Positions 17,967-27,383 of a DNA stretch of 62,816 nt are shown here, one piece after another. The DNA is from SZUA-378 sp036652815 (lineage in GTDB: Bacteria; Bacillota; Clostridia; Lachnospirales; Lachnospiraceae). A program made the position numbers and the translations under genes. A model generated the notes under the pieces. The model was not told where the DNA came from. It saw only the letters and a list, made by a program, of their open reading frames with translations, and did no database searches. Each line of letters begins with the position of its first letter. Position 1 is the stretch's first letter. The stretch is from assembly GCA_036652815.1 (NCBI GenBank), contig JAVVVE010000015.1, forward strand, positions 1 through 62,816. Reading direction: 5' to 3'.

Positions 17967-18746
17967 CTATAACGGTCTGGTATAAAAGAATGAATTCTTT
18001 CTTGCATAACCAAAATCAGCATAATTAACAATCTGTTCCGTACTGCCAATAAAAAGAATCGCACCTTTTTTTAGTGCCTGGAAAAATTTCTTAAATATCT
18101 CATCTTTTGCTTCTTCGGTAAAATAAATCAATACATTACGGCATACAATCAAATCACAGTTCTGCGGATAAGGATCCTTTAACAGATTATGCTCTTTGAA
18201 CTCCACTCGTGCTTTAATCTCATCTGAAATCTGATAAGAAGCACCTATCTGTGTGAAATATTTTTTCTTGAAATCTGCCGGTACTGATTCTATACTCTTA
18301 GCATTATAAAGACCTACTTTTGCTTTGGCAATCACTGCCTTGTCTAAGTCAGTCGCATAAATACGAATCTTATTCAATGGCATATGTCTGGAAAGAGCCA
18401 TGACAAGAGAATATGGTTCATCCCCTGTAGAACATGCCGCACTCCATACCTTTAGGTTACCATTAAATTTCTTAAGCAGTTCCGGAATCACGTCTTTATC
18501 AAGTAACTCCCACTGTTCCTTATTGCGATAAAACTCAGAAACATTAATCGTTAAGTACGTGACAAACTCTTCAAATAACTGCTTGTCTTCCTTAATTGCC
18601 TTAATGAAATTATCGTACCCTTTGATTTTATGTTTCAAAATCAAAGTATCAATTCTTCGTTTCATCTGCTTTTCTTTATAAGCATTCAAATCAATATGGG
18701 TTAAATCTAAGACAGCTTTCTTAAAATACTCATAATCATATAGCAT
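17967..18746 (-). CDS. cheR: CheR-type protein-glutamate methyltransferase
   Basis: CheR methylates chemoreceptor glutamates using SAM. The 259-residue product has the N-terminal CheR helical domain (YFKKAVLDLTHIDLNAYKEKQMKRRI) and the SAM-binding CheR fold with VWSAACSTGDEPYSLVMAL (about 100-118) and CDLIVCRNVLIYF. No other chemotaxis gene is in the window. It is the last gene of an operon otherwise made of housekeeping genes, 28 bp after rpsA. Confidence 0.9.
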   Translation of the reverse strand: MLYDYEYFKKAVLDLTHIDLNAYKEKQMKRRIDTLILKHKIKGYDNFIKAIKEDKQLFEEFVTYLTINVSEFYRNKEQWELLDKDVIPELLKKFNGNLKVWSAACSTGDEPYSLVMALSRHMPLNKIRIYATDLDKAVIAKAKVGLYNAKSIESVPADFKKKYFTQIGASYQISDEIKARVEFKEHNLLKDPYPQNCDLIVCRNVLIYFTEEAKDEIFKKFFQALKKGAILFIGSTEQIVNYADFGYARKNSFFYTRPL

Positions 18747-18774
18747 CTACGGATCCGCCTTTACCTGTATTATG

Positions 18775-19914
18775 TTATTGTTCGTTTGCAATCATTGCAT
18801 CAATATCTACTGAAACTGCATCTTCTTCTGCATATTGATTGTTCTCTTCTTCGGATACTTCCGGTGCAAACAACGCTTTAATACTTAAACTAATCTTATG
18901 ATCTGCTTCATTAAAGTCAACTACTTTTGCAGTAACTTCATCGCCTGTATTCAAAACATCTGATGGCTTTTCAATATGTTCTTTTGCAATCTGTGATACA
19001 TGCAATAATGCATCTACTCCTGATTCCAATTCGATGAATGCTCCAAAATCAGTCATTCTGGCAACAACACCTGTTACTACATTACCAACAGCATATTTTG
19101 TGGTAGCTTCTTTCCACGGGTTGGCATCAGCGAATTTTAAGCTAAGTGCAATTTTGCTACCTGAAATTTCTTTAATCAAGACATTGACAATATCTCCAAC
19201 CTTGAATACTTTCCTTGGATTCTCAACTCTGCCCCATGACATCTCTGAAATATGAAGTAACCCATCGGCTCCACCAAGATCAATGAATGCACCAAAGTCT
19301 GTTACATTCTTAACTGTTCCTTCAATGATATCGCCTTCTTTGATTCTGGCAAATAATTCTTTCTGTAAGATAGCTTTTTGAGCCATAATTAATTGTTTGC
19401 GATCTCCGATATATCTTCTTCTCTTTGGATTATATTCCGTAATCACAAAATCAATTTCTTGTCCTGCATACTTATTGAGATCTTTCTCGTAAGCATCTGA
19501 TACAAGACTTGCCGGGATAAAGATTCTGATTTCTTCTACTACTACACACAAACCACCATCTAATACCTGTGCAACTTTAGCTGTTAATACTTCTTGGTTG
19601 TTAAATGCTTCTTCGATTTTCTTATTACCTCTGTCTGCAGCCAATCTCTTGTACGTTAATAAAACTTGTCCTTCTCCATCATTGACTTTCAGGATTTTAA
19701 CATCCATCTTGTCACCCACGGTCAGTACAGTAGTCAAATCAACATTGGCTTCATTGGTATATTCGTTTCTTGTAAGAATTCCATCTGATTTATATCCGAT
19801 GTTCAGAACAGCTTCTTCTGGTTTGACATCAATAACTGCGCCTTCAACTACCTCTCCTGTGTGTATTGTCTTAAATGATTCTTCTAACATTTGTTCAAAA
19901 GTTAATTCTGACAT
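18775..19914 (-). CDS. rpsA: ribosomal protein S1 homologue
   Basis: A 379-residue protein with four S1 (OB-fold) RNA-binding domains at roughly 15-85, 100-170, 187-257 and 272-342. Motifs include GTVKNVTDFGAFIDLGGADGLLHISEMSW and GVVARMTDFGAFIELESGVDALLHVSQ. It matches the Firmicute YpfD/S1 type, shorter than the six-domain E. coli S1. The start at 19914 (MSELTFEQML) has AGGAGG 9 nt upstream. It overlaps the end of ispH by 20 bp in another frame, whereas in many Clostridia the two are fused. Confidence 0.93.
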   Translation of the reverse strand: MSELTFEQMLEESFKTIHTGEVVEGAVIDVKPEEAVLNIGYKSDGILTRNEYTNEANVDLTTVLTVGDKMDVKILKVNDGEGQVLLTYKRLAADRGNKKIEEAFNNQEVLTAKVAQVLDGGLCVVVEEIRIFIPASLVSDAYEKDLNKYAGQEIDFVITEYNPKRRRYIGDRKQLIMAQKAILQKELFARIKEGDIIEGTVKNVTDFGAFIDLGGADGLLHISEMSWGRVENPRKVFKVGDIVNVLIKEISGSKIALSLKFADANPWKEATTKYAVGNVVTGVVARMTDFGAFIELESGVDALLHVSQIAKEHIEKPSDVLNTGDEVTAKVVDFNEADHKISLSIKALFAPEVSEEENNQYAEEDAVSVDIDAMIANEQ

Positions 19915-20761
19915 AATTTTGAACCTCCTCAATTATATTATTTGGGGTAGAAGCCCCTGCGGTAATACCCACCAGTCGAATAGATTTAGGTAAATCTAAA
20001 TTCAAGTCATCCAGTGTCTGTATAAAATAAGTGTTCTCACATTCCTTATTACATATTTCGTACAGTTTACGTGTATTGGAACTATGAGTACCGCCTATTA
20101 CTATCATGGCATCGACCTTACGTGCAATTTCCCTTGCTTCCGTTTGTCGTTCCTCAGTTGCACTGCATATCGTATTCGCAACAATTATATCATAACCTTT
20201 TTTTAGAAAAATTTCAACTAAATATTGAAATTTATTGTAGTTAAATGTCGTCTGTGAAACAATACAGAGCAATTCATCGGAATTACAAGTAAATTTTTCG
20301 GCTTCTTCTGTTGATTCTATCACGGTTGCCGGCGTATGTGACCATCCCATGATGCCTTCCACTTCCGGATGTCCTGCGTTACCAATAATAATGATTTTTC
20401 TGCCATTTTTACTTTCTCGCTCAACAATTGCATGAATTTTCTTTACAAATGGACAAGTTGCATCAATACAATTCAATCCTTGCTGCTCAATTGCTCTATT
20501 GATATCGGAAGTTACCCCATGAGAACGAATAATAACGGTTCCATGAGCTATCTTAGACAATTCTGCCTGAGAAGGAATGACATGAACCCCTTTTTTCTCC
20601 AAGTCCTGCACCACCGTATCATTATGAATAATCGGACCATACGTATAGATAGGTGTGCTTGTACCTGAATGATCGCAAAGCTTGATCTGCTCATATACTT
20701 GTTCCACAGCTCGTTTCACTCCGAAACAAAATCCTGCTGTTTTTGCCAAAATCACTTCCAT
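19895..20761 (-). CDS. ispH: 4-hydroxy-3-methylbut-2-enyl diphosphate reductase
   Basis: The last enzyme of the MEP isoprenoid pathway, a 4Fe-4S protein. The three cluster cysteines are visible in AKTAGFCFGVKRA (C12), IDATCPFVKKIH (about C99) and ANTICSATEERQ (about C196). HGVTSD, GNAGHPEVEG and the TAGASTP near the end complete the active site. At 288 residues it is complete without the S1 extension seen in fused forms. It starts 6 bp after cmk. Confidence 0.96.
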   Translation of the reverse strand: MEVILAKTAGFCFGVKRAVEQVYEQIKLCDHSGTSTPIYTYGPIIHNDTVVQDLEKKGVHVIPSQAELSKIAHGTVIIRSHGVTSDINRAIEQQGLNCIDATCPFVKKIHAIVERESKNGRKIIIIGNAGHPEVEGIMGWSHTPATVIESTEEAEKFTCNSDELLCIVSQTTFNYNKFQYLVEIFLKKGYDIIVANTICSATEERQTEAREIARKVDAMIVIGGTHSSNTRKLYEICNKECENTYFIQTLDDLNLDLPKSIRLVGITAGASTPNNIIEEVQNYVRINF

Positions 20762-20767
20762 CTCAGT

Positions 20768-21439
20768 CTACCTCTGCGTTTGTGTCTGAATGATGGCAAG
20801 AATGGTCCGAATCACTTCTTCTATACTCATATCCGAAGTATCTACCACGGTTGCATCCTCTGCCTGTTTAAGCGGTGCCAGTTCACGCGTCATATCTCTG
20901 TGGTCACGCTCCTTGATATCCTGCTCTATCGTTTCCAGTTGTGCCGGTTCCCCTTTGGCAATCAATTCTTCATACCTTCGTAATGCCCGCACATGGCTTC
21001 CGGCTGTCAGATAAATCTTCACATCAGCATCGGGAAGTACATATGTCCCGATATCTCTGCCATCCATTATAACATCTGCTTTTTTGGCTAATTGTCTTTG
21101 TAACTCCAATAGTTTGAATCTAACGTCCTGATTGACAGAAGTTACCGAAGCCATTTTCCCGACCTCTTCCGTACGGATGAGTCCATTGACATTCTCCCCA
21201 TTTAATAAAACGATTTGTTCCCCATTCTGATATTGAATCTCAATATTTGCATGAATACAAGTCATACTGATCCGTTCAGTATCCTGTGGCATGACTCCCT
21301 CACGCAGAATATAGAGTGCCATAGCACGATACATAGCTCCGGTATCCACATAAATATAATTCAATTGTTTTGCGATTCTTTTGGCAATAGTACTTTTTCC
21401 TGCTCCCGCAGGTCCATCGATTGCTACATTAATACTCAT
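20768..21439 (-). CDS. cmk: cytidylate kinase
   Basis: Phosphorylates CMP and dCMP. The 223-residue product starts with MSINVAIDGPAGAGKSTIAK (P-loop about residues 9-17), then shows YVDTGAMYRA and VIMDGRDIGTYVLPDADVKIYL. AGAGGA lies seven bases before the ATG at 21439. The frame is open to 21532, but the extra N-terminus does not look like protein of this family. The cmk-ispH-rpsA order is a conserved Firmicute cluster. Confidence 0.95.
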   Translation of the reverse strand: MSINVAIDGPAGAGKSTIAKRIAKQLNYIYVDTGAMYRAMALYILREGVMPQDTERISMTCIHANIEIQYQNGEQIVLLNGENVNGLIRTEEVGKMASVTSVNQDVRFKLLELQRQLAKKADVIMDGRDIGTYVLPDADVKIYLTAGSHVRALRRYEELIAKGEPAQLETIEQDIKERDHRDMTRELAPLKQAEDATVVDTSDMSIEEVIRTILAIIQTQTQR

Positions 21440-21488
21440 GATTTTTCCTCTCTTTTCTCCTATCTTATATCTGGATATATTAACCGAT

Positions 21489-22724
21489 TCAGGAAATCGA
21501 ATCCCCCGCCAGATACCCTGTGGACCAGGCAATCTGTAGATTAAATCCGCCTGTTAATGCATCTACATCTATGATTTCTCCTGCAAAATAAAGATTATGA
21601 ACACATTTTGATTCCATGGTAGAAGGATTAATCTCGCGTGTAGTAATACCACCCTGCGTAATAATCGCTTCGTCATACCCTCGCAGTCCCTGAACCGACA
21701 GTTCCCAGTTCTTAATGATATGTGCAAAATGTTGTCTTTCTATTCTGCTAATGGTATCTACCGATTGCTCCGGTGCGATCCCTGACAAGGTAATCATAAT
21801 CGGTATGAGTCTTGCCGGAAATAGTCCTGAAACTGCATTTTTAAATTGTTTTTTGGCATTTGCTTCAAAATCACGTAAGATTCTCTTGTCCAACTGTTCT
21901 TCATTTAAGGCAGGTTTTAAATCAAGCTTTAAGGTACATTGTCCGGAAACTGTGCTCAGTGCCCGTGCTAAATAACTGCCTGCGCTTAAAATAAGTGGTC
22001 CACTGACTCCATAATGCGTAAATAACATCTCTCCAAATTCACAATAAATCTCTTTGTTTTCTGTAAGAAGAGTCGCCGTCACATTCTTAAGTGCCAGTCC
22101 TTGCAGTTCTTTACAATAAGCCTCTTTGATCGTGAGTGGTACCAATGCCGGGGTCAACGCAGTAACGGTATGCCCTGCCTGTTGTGCCATCCGATATCCA
22201 TCTCCCGTAGAACCCGTTAATGGATAAGATTTGCCCCCTGTTGCCAAAATAACCGCATCACAATATTCTTTTACACCTTTTTGTGTCATAACACCCGTTA
22301 TATGTCCATCTTCTGTCAGGATTTCCTGAATCGGTGTATTTAAAATAATCGTAACTTTATTTTGTTTCAATGCCTTTTGTAAGGCTTTAATAACATCTGA
22401 CGCATGATCCGATACCGGAAATACCCGATCCCCACGTTCTATTTTAAGAGGACATCCATTCTCTTCAAAGAAACGCATCACTGCCTGGTTATCAAAACTA
22501 TAAAATCCACTATATAGGAATTTGGGGTTCGTGATAACCTGACGAAATAATGCTTCCGTATCGCAAGCGTTGGTTACATTGCATCTGCCTTTTCCTGTAA
22601 TAAAAACTTTTTTCCCAAGCTTTTCATTCTTCTCATACAAACTAACGCTATGACCACGGCCGGCTGCCTGAATGGCTGCCATCATACCTGCCGCGCCACC
22701 TCCGATTACGATAACCTGACTCAT
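21489..22724 (-). CDS. BaiN/HI0933-family flavoprotein
   Basis: A 411-residue NAD(P)/FAD-dependent oxidoreductase. It has an N-terminal dinucleotide fold VIVIGGGAAGMMAAIQAAGRG (residues 4-24), the family motif FITGKGRCNVTNAC, ILATGGKSYPLTGSTGDGYRMA and a C-terminal YFAGEIIDVDALTGGFNLQIAW. Some relatives act in bile acid 7-dehydroxylation (BaiN), but most are uncharacterised, so no substrate is claimed. It overlaps the RpiR-type gene by 4 bp. Confidence 0.88.
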   Translation of the reverse strand: MSQVIVIGGGAAGMMAAIQAAGRGHSVSLYEKNEKLGKKVFITGKGRCNVTNACDTEALFRQVITNPKFLYSGFYSFDNQAVMRFFEENGCPLKIERGDRVFPVSDHASDVIKALQKALKQNKVTIILNTPIQEILTEDGHITGVMTQKGVKEYCDAVILATGGKSYPLTGSTGDGYRMAQQAGHTVTALTPALVPLTIKEAYCKELQGLALKNVTATLLTENKEIYCEFGEMLFTHYGVSGPLILSAGSYLARALSTVSGQCTLKLDLKPALNEEQLDKRILRDFEANAKKQFKNAVSGLFPARLIPIMITLSGIAPEQSVDTISRIERQHFAHIIKNWELSVQGLRGYDEAIITQGGITTREINPSTMESKCVHNLYFAGEIIDVDALTGGFNLQIAWSTGYLAGDSIS

Positions 22725-23647
22725 TCTTTTTCCTCTTTCTTCAAAGGATAATGTAACATTGGTTCTTCATCTATAAAGTTGATTTCATCATTCAGATACA
22801 CTTGATAATTATTCCATACTTCTTCTAATGTTTCCAGATTCTCCTTAACCTGTGTCGGTCTTTTCAGACACAATGCCACTACCAATGCATTGATCACGCT
22901 GAGTGGTGCCACCAGTGAATCTACAATAGATACCATATCACTTCTTGCCAGTAAATTACAGGAAGAGTATAGATTCATCGGAGAATGTACGGAATCTGTC
23001 AGGGTAATCACTTTTGCATTTCTATCATTGGCAAATTCCATTGCTTTTAAGGTACGCATAGAATATCTCGGAAAACTGATTCCTATGATTGCATCTTCTT
23101 CATCTATGCGAATCATCTGCTCAAACATCTCACTTACACTGGTGGTTCTAAGCAGTTGTACTCCACCACGTATCATATTTAAGTAAAAACTCAAAAAATC
23201 TGCCAGCGGTTCACAGCTTCTGATTCCTACAATATAGATATTCTTAGCATTTAAAATAATAGAGACCGCTGTTTCAAAAGCAATTGGGTCCAGATTACCA
23301 AGAGTGTCACTAATCTTATCCATATCTGCATTTAATACCTCTGTCAGTAACTCTGATTGAGTACTGCCTGCATACTTCACACCCATTTTTTGAACGGTAT
23401 TTAATTTATTCTGTACCCATTCTTCTAATGCCCGCTGAAATTCCGGATAACCTGCATATCCGATGCCAGATGCAAAACGTACTACCGTAGATTCACTGAT
23501 TCCCAGCGTCTCTCCCATCTTAGCCGCCGTCATAAACACTGCCTGTTCATAATGATCCGTAATAAAAGTTGCAATTGCCTTATGACTTTTGCTCATACTG
23601 GAAAAATTATCATTAATCTTGGTTATCATATCATTCTTGTTATCCAT
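22721..23647 (-). CDS. MurR/RpiR family regulator
   Basis: A 308-residue regulator with an N-terminal RpiR helix-turn-helix (TAAKMGETLGISESTVVRFASGIGYAGYPEFQ, about 40-70) and a C-terminal SIS sugar-phosphate binding domain (IYIVGIRSCEPLADFLSFYL, AIIGISFPRYSMRTLKAMEFA). Relatives sense phosphosugars. No sugar catabolic gene is adjacent, so the effector cannot be inferred from context. Its last 4 bp overlap the flavoprotein gene and it lies 36 bp after the TetR gene. Confidence 0.88.
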   Translation of the reverse strand: MDNKNDMITKINDNFSSMSKSHKAIATFITDHYEQAVFMTAAKMGETLGISESTVVRFASGIGYAGYPEFQRALEEWVQNKLNTVQKMGVKYAGSTQSELLTEVLNADMDKISDTLGNLDPIAFETAVSIILNAKNIYIVGIRSCEPLADFLSFYLNMIRGGVQLLRTTSVSEMFEQMIRIDEEDAIIGISFPRYSMRTLKAMEFANDRNAKVITLTDSVHSPMNLYSSCNLLARSDMVSIVDSLVAPLSVINALVVALCLKRPTQVKENLETLEEVWNNYQVYLNDEINFIDEEPMLHYPLKKEEKE

Positions 23648-23683
23648 TCAAACTCCTCTGCAATCAATTATGATCCCCTCTTT

Positions 23684-24235
23684 TTACATACCTGCATATG
23701 CTTGATAAGAATCTTGTAATAATCGAATCGTCTCATCCCGTGAGAGATCATAATCTCCTGTAATCACCATACAGGCTGCCCCATGAATAAAAATCCACAT
23801 CTTCATAAATAATTCACCGGGATCCTTACAGCCTTGTTCTTTGGCTTTGGCGATTTCTGTACTGACAGCACCTGTTGTTCCGTTTAATAGCTCATAGAGA
23901 CTTTTGCCTCCTCTGTTGTCAGATAAAAATAACGCTTGAAATAGATTCTTTTCCTTTTGTGCAAACGTAATATAAGTAAGTCCAAGGTTCACAAACGGAG
24001 TGGACTCAGACTTAGGAAAAGCCTGATAAAAGCTCTCAAAATACTGTATCATCTTTTCATATAAATCAACATGTAACTCTTCCATATTCTTATAGATGCG
24101 AAAGATAGGCTGTGTGGAGCATCCTGCCTTTACTGCTAATCTTCTGGCAGTTACATTTGAAAACCCTTCTTCACTGGTCATAAGGAATGCCGCATCCAAT
24201 ATCGTCTGTTGTGTAATCGTTTCTTTTCTAGACAT
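23684..24235 (-). CDS. TetR/AcrR family regulator
   Basis: A 183-residue TetR-type regulator. An N-terminal helix-turn-helix (ITQQTILDAAFLMTSEEGFSNVTARRLAVKAGCSTQPIF, about 6-45) is followed by an all-helical ligand domain. The start is the ATG at 24235 with GGAGGG eight bases upstream; the frame extends to 24265. It heads the operon and has a consensus promoter with a short inverted repeat at the expected start of transcription, which suggests autoregulation. The ligand is unknown. Confidence 0.88.
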   Translation of the reverse strand: MSRKETITQQTILDAAFLMTSEEGFSNVTARRLAVKAGCSTQPIFRIYKNMEELHVDLYEKMIQYFESFYQAFPKSESTPFVNLGLTYITFAQKEKNLFQALFLSDNRGGKSLYELLNGTTGAVSTEIAKAKEQGCKDPGELFMKMWIFIHGAACMVITGDYDLSRDETIRLLQDSYQAYAGM

Positions 24236-24258
24236 GCCAAACCCTCCTATGTTTTTTG

Positions 24259-24299
24259 ATAACAACCGTTATTATACTATGTTTTGCATCTGTTGTCAA
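24259..24299 (-). promoter_or_regulatory. TetR operon promoter with operator-like repeat
   Basis: On the minus strand TTGACA (24299-24294), 17 bp, TATAAT (24276-24271) is a full consensus. An inverted repeat ATAAC-N4-GTTAT at 24259-24272 overlaps the -10 box and the start point, the usual place for a TetR-family operator. Confidence 0.75.
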
Positions 24300-24307
24300 C
24301 AAAAAAA

Positions 24308-24342
24308 GGACTGCCAAAAGACTAACTGTCTTTTAGCAATCC
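24308..24342 (-). terminator. terminator of the decarboxylase operon
   Basis: On the minus strand a 15 bp stem (GGATTGCTAAAAGAC paired with wobbles to GTCTTTTGGCAGTCC around TTAGT-type loop) is followed by seven T residues. It lies 28 bp after the OadA-like gene. Confidence 0.85.
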
Positions 24343-24369
24343 CTTTTTATATTCTTATTCCGATTATAC

Positions 24370-25782
24370 TTAAACCGGATAAGCTCCGTTTTTGGTATCT
24401 GCCTGTGTCATATCCACTTTATCCTGTTGTGCCTGACGATATTTAAAGAAATCAGTCGCAACTTGTGGGAATAACGCATAGGTCAATACATCTTCGTCCT
24501 GTTGCTTCCATTCCTTCATCTCAGACTCAATCTTTGCTAATTCATTTGGAATCAAATCAGCCGGACGACAGGTAATCACTTCCGCATCACCGATTACTTT
24601 CTTCTGCACTTCCGGATTAAACGGTTTTACAGTAACACCATATTTACCGCATAATAGATCTTTTGTCTCTCCTGTAGCCATCTTATAGCGTTCGCCCATG
24701 ATGACATTAAATACAGCCTGTGTACCAACGATCTGGGAAGATGGAGTAACAAGTGGCGGTTCGCCAAAGTCCTTACGAACTCTTGGTATCTCCTGCAATA
24801 CTTCGTCATATTTATCTTCTGCATTCTGCTCTTTTAACTGGCTAACCATGTTGGATAACATACCACCCGGAACTTGATACAATAAGGTCTTAATATTAAC
24901 GCCAAGTACTTTAGGACTGAGGAGTCCACTGGCAAGACATTCTTCTCTGTATGGTCTGAAATAATCTGCAATCTCAGCCAATAAGTTCTGATCATATCCT
25001 GTATCATATGGCGTGCCTTTAAATGTCTCAACCATAACTTCTGTTGCCGGCTGTGAGGTTCCCATAGAGAATGGAGACATCGCACAATCGATTACATCGA
25101 CTCCTGCTTCTACTGCTTTTAAGTAAGTCATGCTGGCTACCCCTGAGGTATAGTGCGTATGTAACTGAACCGGAAGTTTTGTTGCTGACTTCATAGCTGT
25201 AATCAATCTGGTAGCTTCATATGGCACTAATAAGCCTGCCATATCTTTAATACAGATAGAATCAGCACCCATTTCTTCAATCTTCTTGGACATGTTCATC
25301 CAATAGTCTAATGTGTATGCATCTCCAAGTGTATAAGACAATGCAACCTGTGCATGTCCTTTTTCTTTATTACATGCTTTGACAGCACACTCTAAATTAC
25401 GGATATCATTCAAGCAGTCAAATACACGGATAATATCAATTCCATTTGCAAAAGATTTCTGTACAAAATATTCTACTACATCATCTGCATAATGGCGATA
25501 TCCTAAGATATTCTGACCTCTCAATAACATTTGTAATTTTGTATTCTTAAATCCTTTTCTTAACTGTCTCAATCTGTCCCAAGGATCCTCTTTTAGGAAA
25601 CGAAGAGATGCATCAAAAGTCGCACCACCCCAGCACTCTACCGAATGATAGCCTACTTGATCCATTTTATCAATAATTGGCAGCATGAGTTCGGTTGGCA
25701 TTCTGGTTGCAATCAAGGATTGATGTGCATCACGCAGAATTGTTTCGGTAATTCCTACCGGTTTTTTAACTATTTCTGACAT
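24370..25782 (-). CDS. oadA: OadA-like pyruvate/oxaloacetate carboxyltransferase subunit
   Basis: A 470-residue carboxyltransferase of the OadA / transcarboxylase 5S / pyruvate carboxylase B family. It moves CO2 between carboxybiotin and pyruvate/oxaloacetate. The active site is visible: RDAHQS (D18, H20), the carbamylated lysine K179 in CIKDMAGLL, and metal histidines in LHTHYTSG (H208, H210). The protein stops before any biotin domain, so it needs the separate carrier encoded upstream. It is last in the operon and carries AGGAGG before the ATG. Confidence 0.92.
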   Translation of the reverse strand: MSEIVKKPVGITETILRDAHQSLIATRMPTELMLPIIDKMDQVGYHSVECWGGATFDASLRFLKEDPWDRLRQLRKGFKNTKLQMLLRGQNILGYRHYADDVVEYFVQKSFANGIDIIRVFDCLNDIRNLECAVKACNKEKGHAQVALSYTLGDAYTLDYWMNMSKKIEEMGADSICIKDMAGLLVPYEATRLITAMKSATKLPVQLHTHYTSGVASMTYLKAVEAGVDVIDCAMSPFSMGTSQPATEVMVETFKGTPYDTGYDQNLLAEIADYFRPYREECLASGLLSPKVLGVNIKTLLYQVPGGMLSNMVSQLKEQNAEDKYDEVLQEIPRVRKDFGEPPLVTPSSQIVGTQAVFNVIMGERYKMATGETKDLLCGKYGVTVKPFNPEVQKKVIGDAEVITCRPADLIPNELAKIESEMKEWKQQDEDVLTYALFPQVATDFFKYRQAQQDKVDMTQADTKNGAYPV

Positions 25783-25805
25783 TATAATTACCTCCTTTAT
25801 TCTAT

Positions 25806-26957
25806 TTATTTTACTCCAAAGATAGCCATAAATGTACCGGCTGCAACTGCAGTACCGATAACACCTGCTACGTTAGGTCCCATTGCATGCATCAACAAGA
25901 AATTAGTCGGGTCAGATTGTGCTCCAACCTTCTGTGATACTCTGGCTGCCATAGGCACTGCGGATACACCGGCAGAACCGATTAACGGGTTCACCTTGCC
26001 GCCCGAGAGCTTGCACATTAATTTACCAAACAGAACACCTGCCGCAGTACCAAAGATAAAGGCTGCTAAACCCAGCACAACGATCCATAGGGTATCTGCA
26101 TTGAGGAAAGCCTCTGCACTGGTCGTTGCACCTACCGAAGTACCCAGTAGGATAACAACAATATACATCAATGCATTGGATGCGGTATCTGTCAGCTGTC
26201 TTACTACACCTGATTCTCTAAATAGATTACCAAGCATCAACATACCAACCAAAGGTGCTGTTGTTGGTAAGATAAGGCATACTACAATGGTAACGATAAT
26301 TGGGAATAAGATTTTTTCAAGTTTAGAAACCGGACGCAATTGATCCATCTTGATTTTTCTCTCTTTTTCCGTTGTTAATAATTTCATAACAGGTGGCTGA
26401 ATAATAGGAACTAAAGCCATATAAGAATACGCTGCTACTGCGATTGGTCCAAGTAATGCAGTCTGTCCCAGTTTTCCTGCCAGGAAAATGGATGTTGGTC
26501 CATCTGCTCCACCTATAATAGAGATAGCTGCTGCAGCTTTTTCATTAAAGCCAAGTGCAATCGCACCAAAATATGCTGCAAAGATACCAAACTGTGCTGC
26601 TGCACCTAACAAGAAGCTCTTAGGATTGGCAATCAATGGTCCAAAATCGGTCATAGCACCCACACCCATAAAGATCAGGGATGGTAAAATAGCCCATTCA
26701 TCTAAAACATAAAAATAATACAGTAAACCGCCTACGCCATTCTCCGAATCCGCTGCATGCAGCATAATATCCGGATAAATATTGACAAGCAGCATACCAA
26801 ATGCAATCGGCACGAGCAGAAGTGGCTCAAAGTCTCTTCTGATTGCCAGATAAAGAAAGAAGCAAGCTACTGCAATCATCAGGTAATTTCCCCATGTTAA
26901 ATTGAAGAACGCTGTCTGTTGCACTAGATTACCTAGTGTACTGGTTATGTACGACAT
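25806..26957 (-). CDS. oadB: Na+-translocating decarboxylase beta subunit
   Basis: A 383-residue membrane subunit of the OadB/MmdB/GcdB family. It decarboxylates carboxybiotin and exports Na+. About nine to eleven helices are visible. The key re-entrant motif IIGGADGPTSIFLAGKL contains D152, the equivalent of the essential Asp203 of Klebsiella OadB. The C-terminal segment NFLLMHAMGPNVAGVIGTA is also typical. The start has GGAGG. It lies between the biotin carrier and OadA genes. Confidence 0.94.
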   Translation of the reverse strand: MSYITSTLGNLVQQTAFFNLTWGNYLMIAVACFFLYLAIRRDFEPLLLVPIAFGMLLVNIYPDIMLHAADSENGVGGLLYYFYVLDEWAILPSLIFMGVGAMTDFGPLIANPKSFLLGAAAQFGIFAAYFGAIALGFNEKAAAAISIIGGADGPTSIFLAGKLGQTALLGPIAVAAYSYMALVPIIQPPVMKLLTTEKERKIKMDQLRPVSKLEKILFPIIVTIVVCLILPTTAPLVGMLMLGNLFRESGVVRQLTDTASNALMYIVVILLGTSVGATTSAEAFLNADTLWIVVLGLAAFIFGTAAGVLFGKLMCKLSGGKVNPLIGSAGVSAVPMAARVSQKVGAQSDPTNFLLMHAMGPNVAGVIGTAVAAGTFMAIFGVK

Positions 26958-26996
26958 TTTGTTGACCTCCCATGATTAATCTGTTGCAAAATTCAC

Positions 26997-27371
26997 TTAG
27001 TTCATCGTTGCAAGTACTGCTCCTGCTTCTATAGGGTCACCTACAACAACATCTATGCTGGCAACAGTTCCATCCTGAGGTGCAACAATTGGGATTTCCA
27101 TTTTCATGGCTTCAATAATAACAACTGTATCCCCTGCTTTTACTGCCTGTCCTGCTTTAGAAACAATCTTGAATACTTTTCCTGCTGCGCCTGCTTCAAT
27201 CTTAATACCACCTGCGTTACCGGATGCTGCTTGTGCGATAGGTGCCGGTGCTGCTTTTGGAGCTGCTTTAGGTGCTGCCTGTGTATTCACTACAGGTGCT
27301 CCTGTAGATGCTCCTTCTTCTACTGCCACATCATATACGTTGCCATTTACGGTAATTGTATAATTCTTCAT
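26997..27371 (-). CDS. biotin carrier subunit
   Basis: A 124-residue biotin/lipoyl carrier. It has an N-terminal strand segment, a Pro/Ala-rich flexible linker (about residues 25-50), and a biotinyl domain with the EAMKMEI motif; K90 is the biotin site. It resembles GcdC/MmdC and the 1.3S subunit of transcarboxylase. It would shuttle CO2 between the two carboxyltransferases and the beta subunit encoded on either side. Confidence 0.93.
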   Translation of the reverse strand: MKNYTITVNGNVYDVAVEEGASTGAPVVNTQAAPKAAPKAAPAPIAQAASGNAGGIKIEAGAAGKVFKIVSKAGQAVKAGDTVVIIEAMKMEIPIVAPQDGTVASIDVVVGDPIEAGAVLATMN

Positions 27372-27383
27372 CTCTTAATCCTC

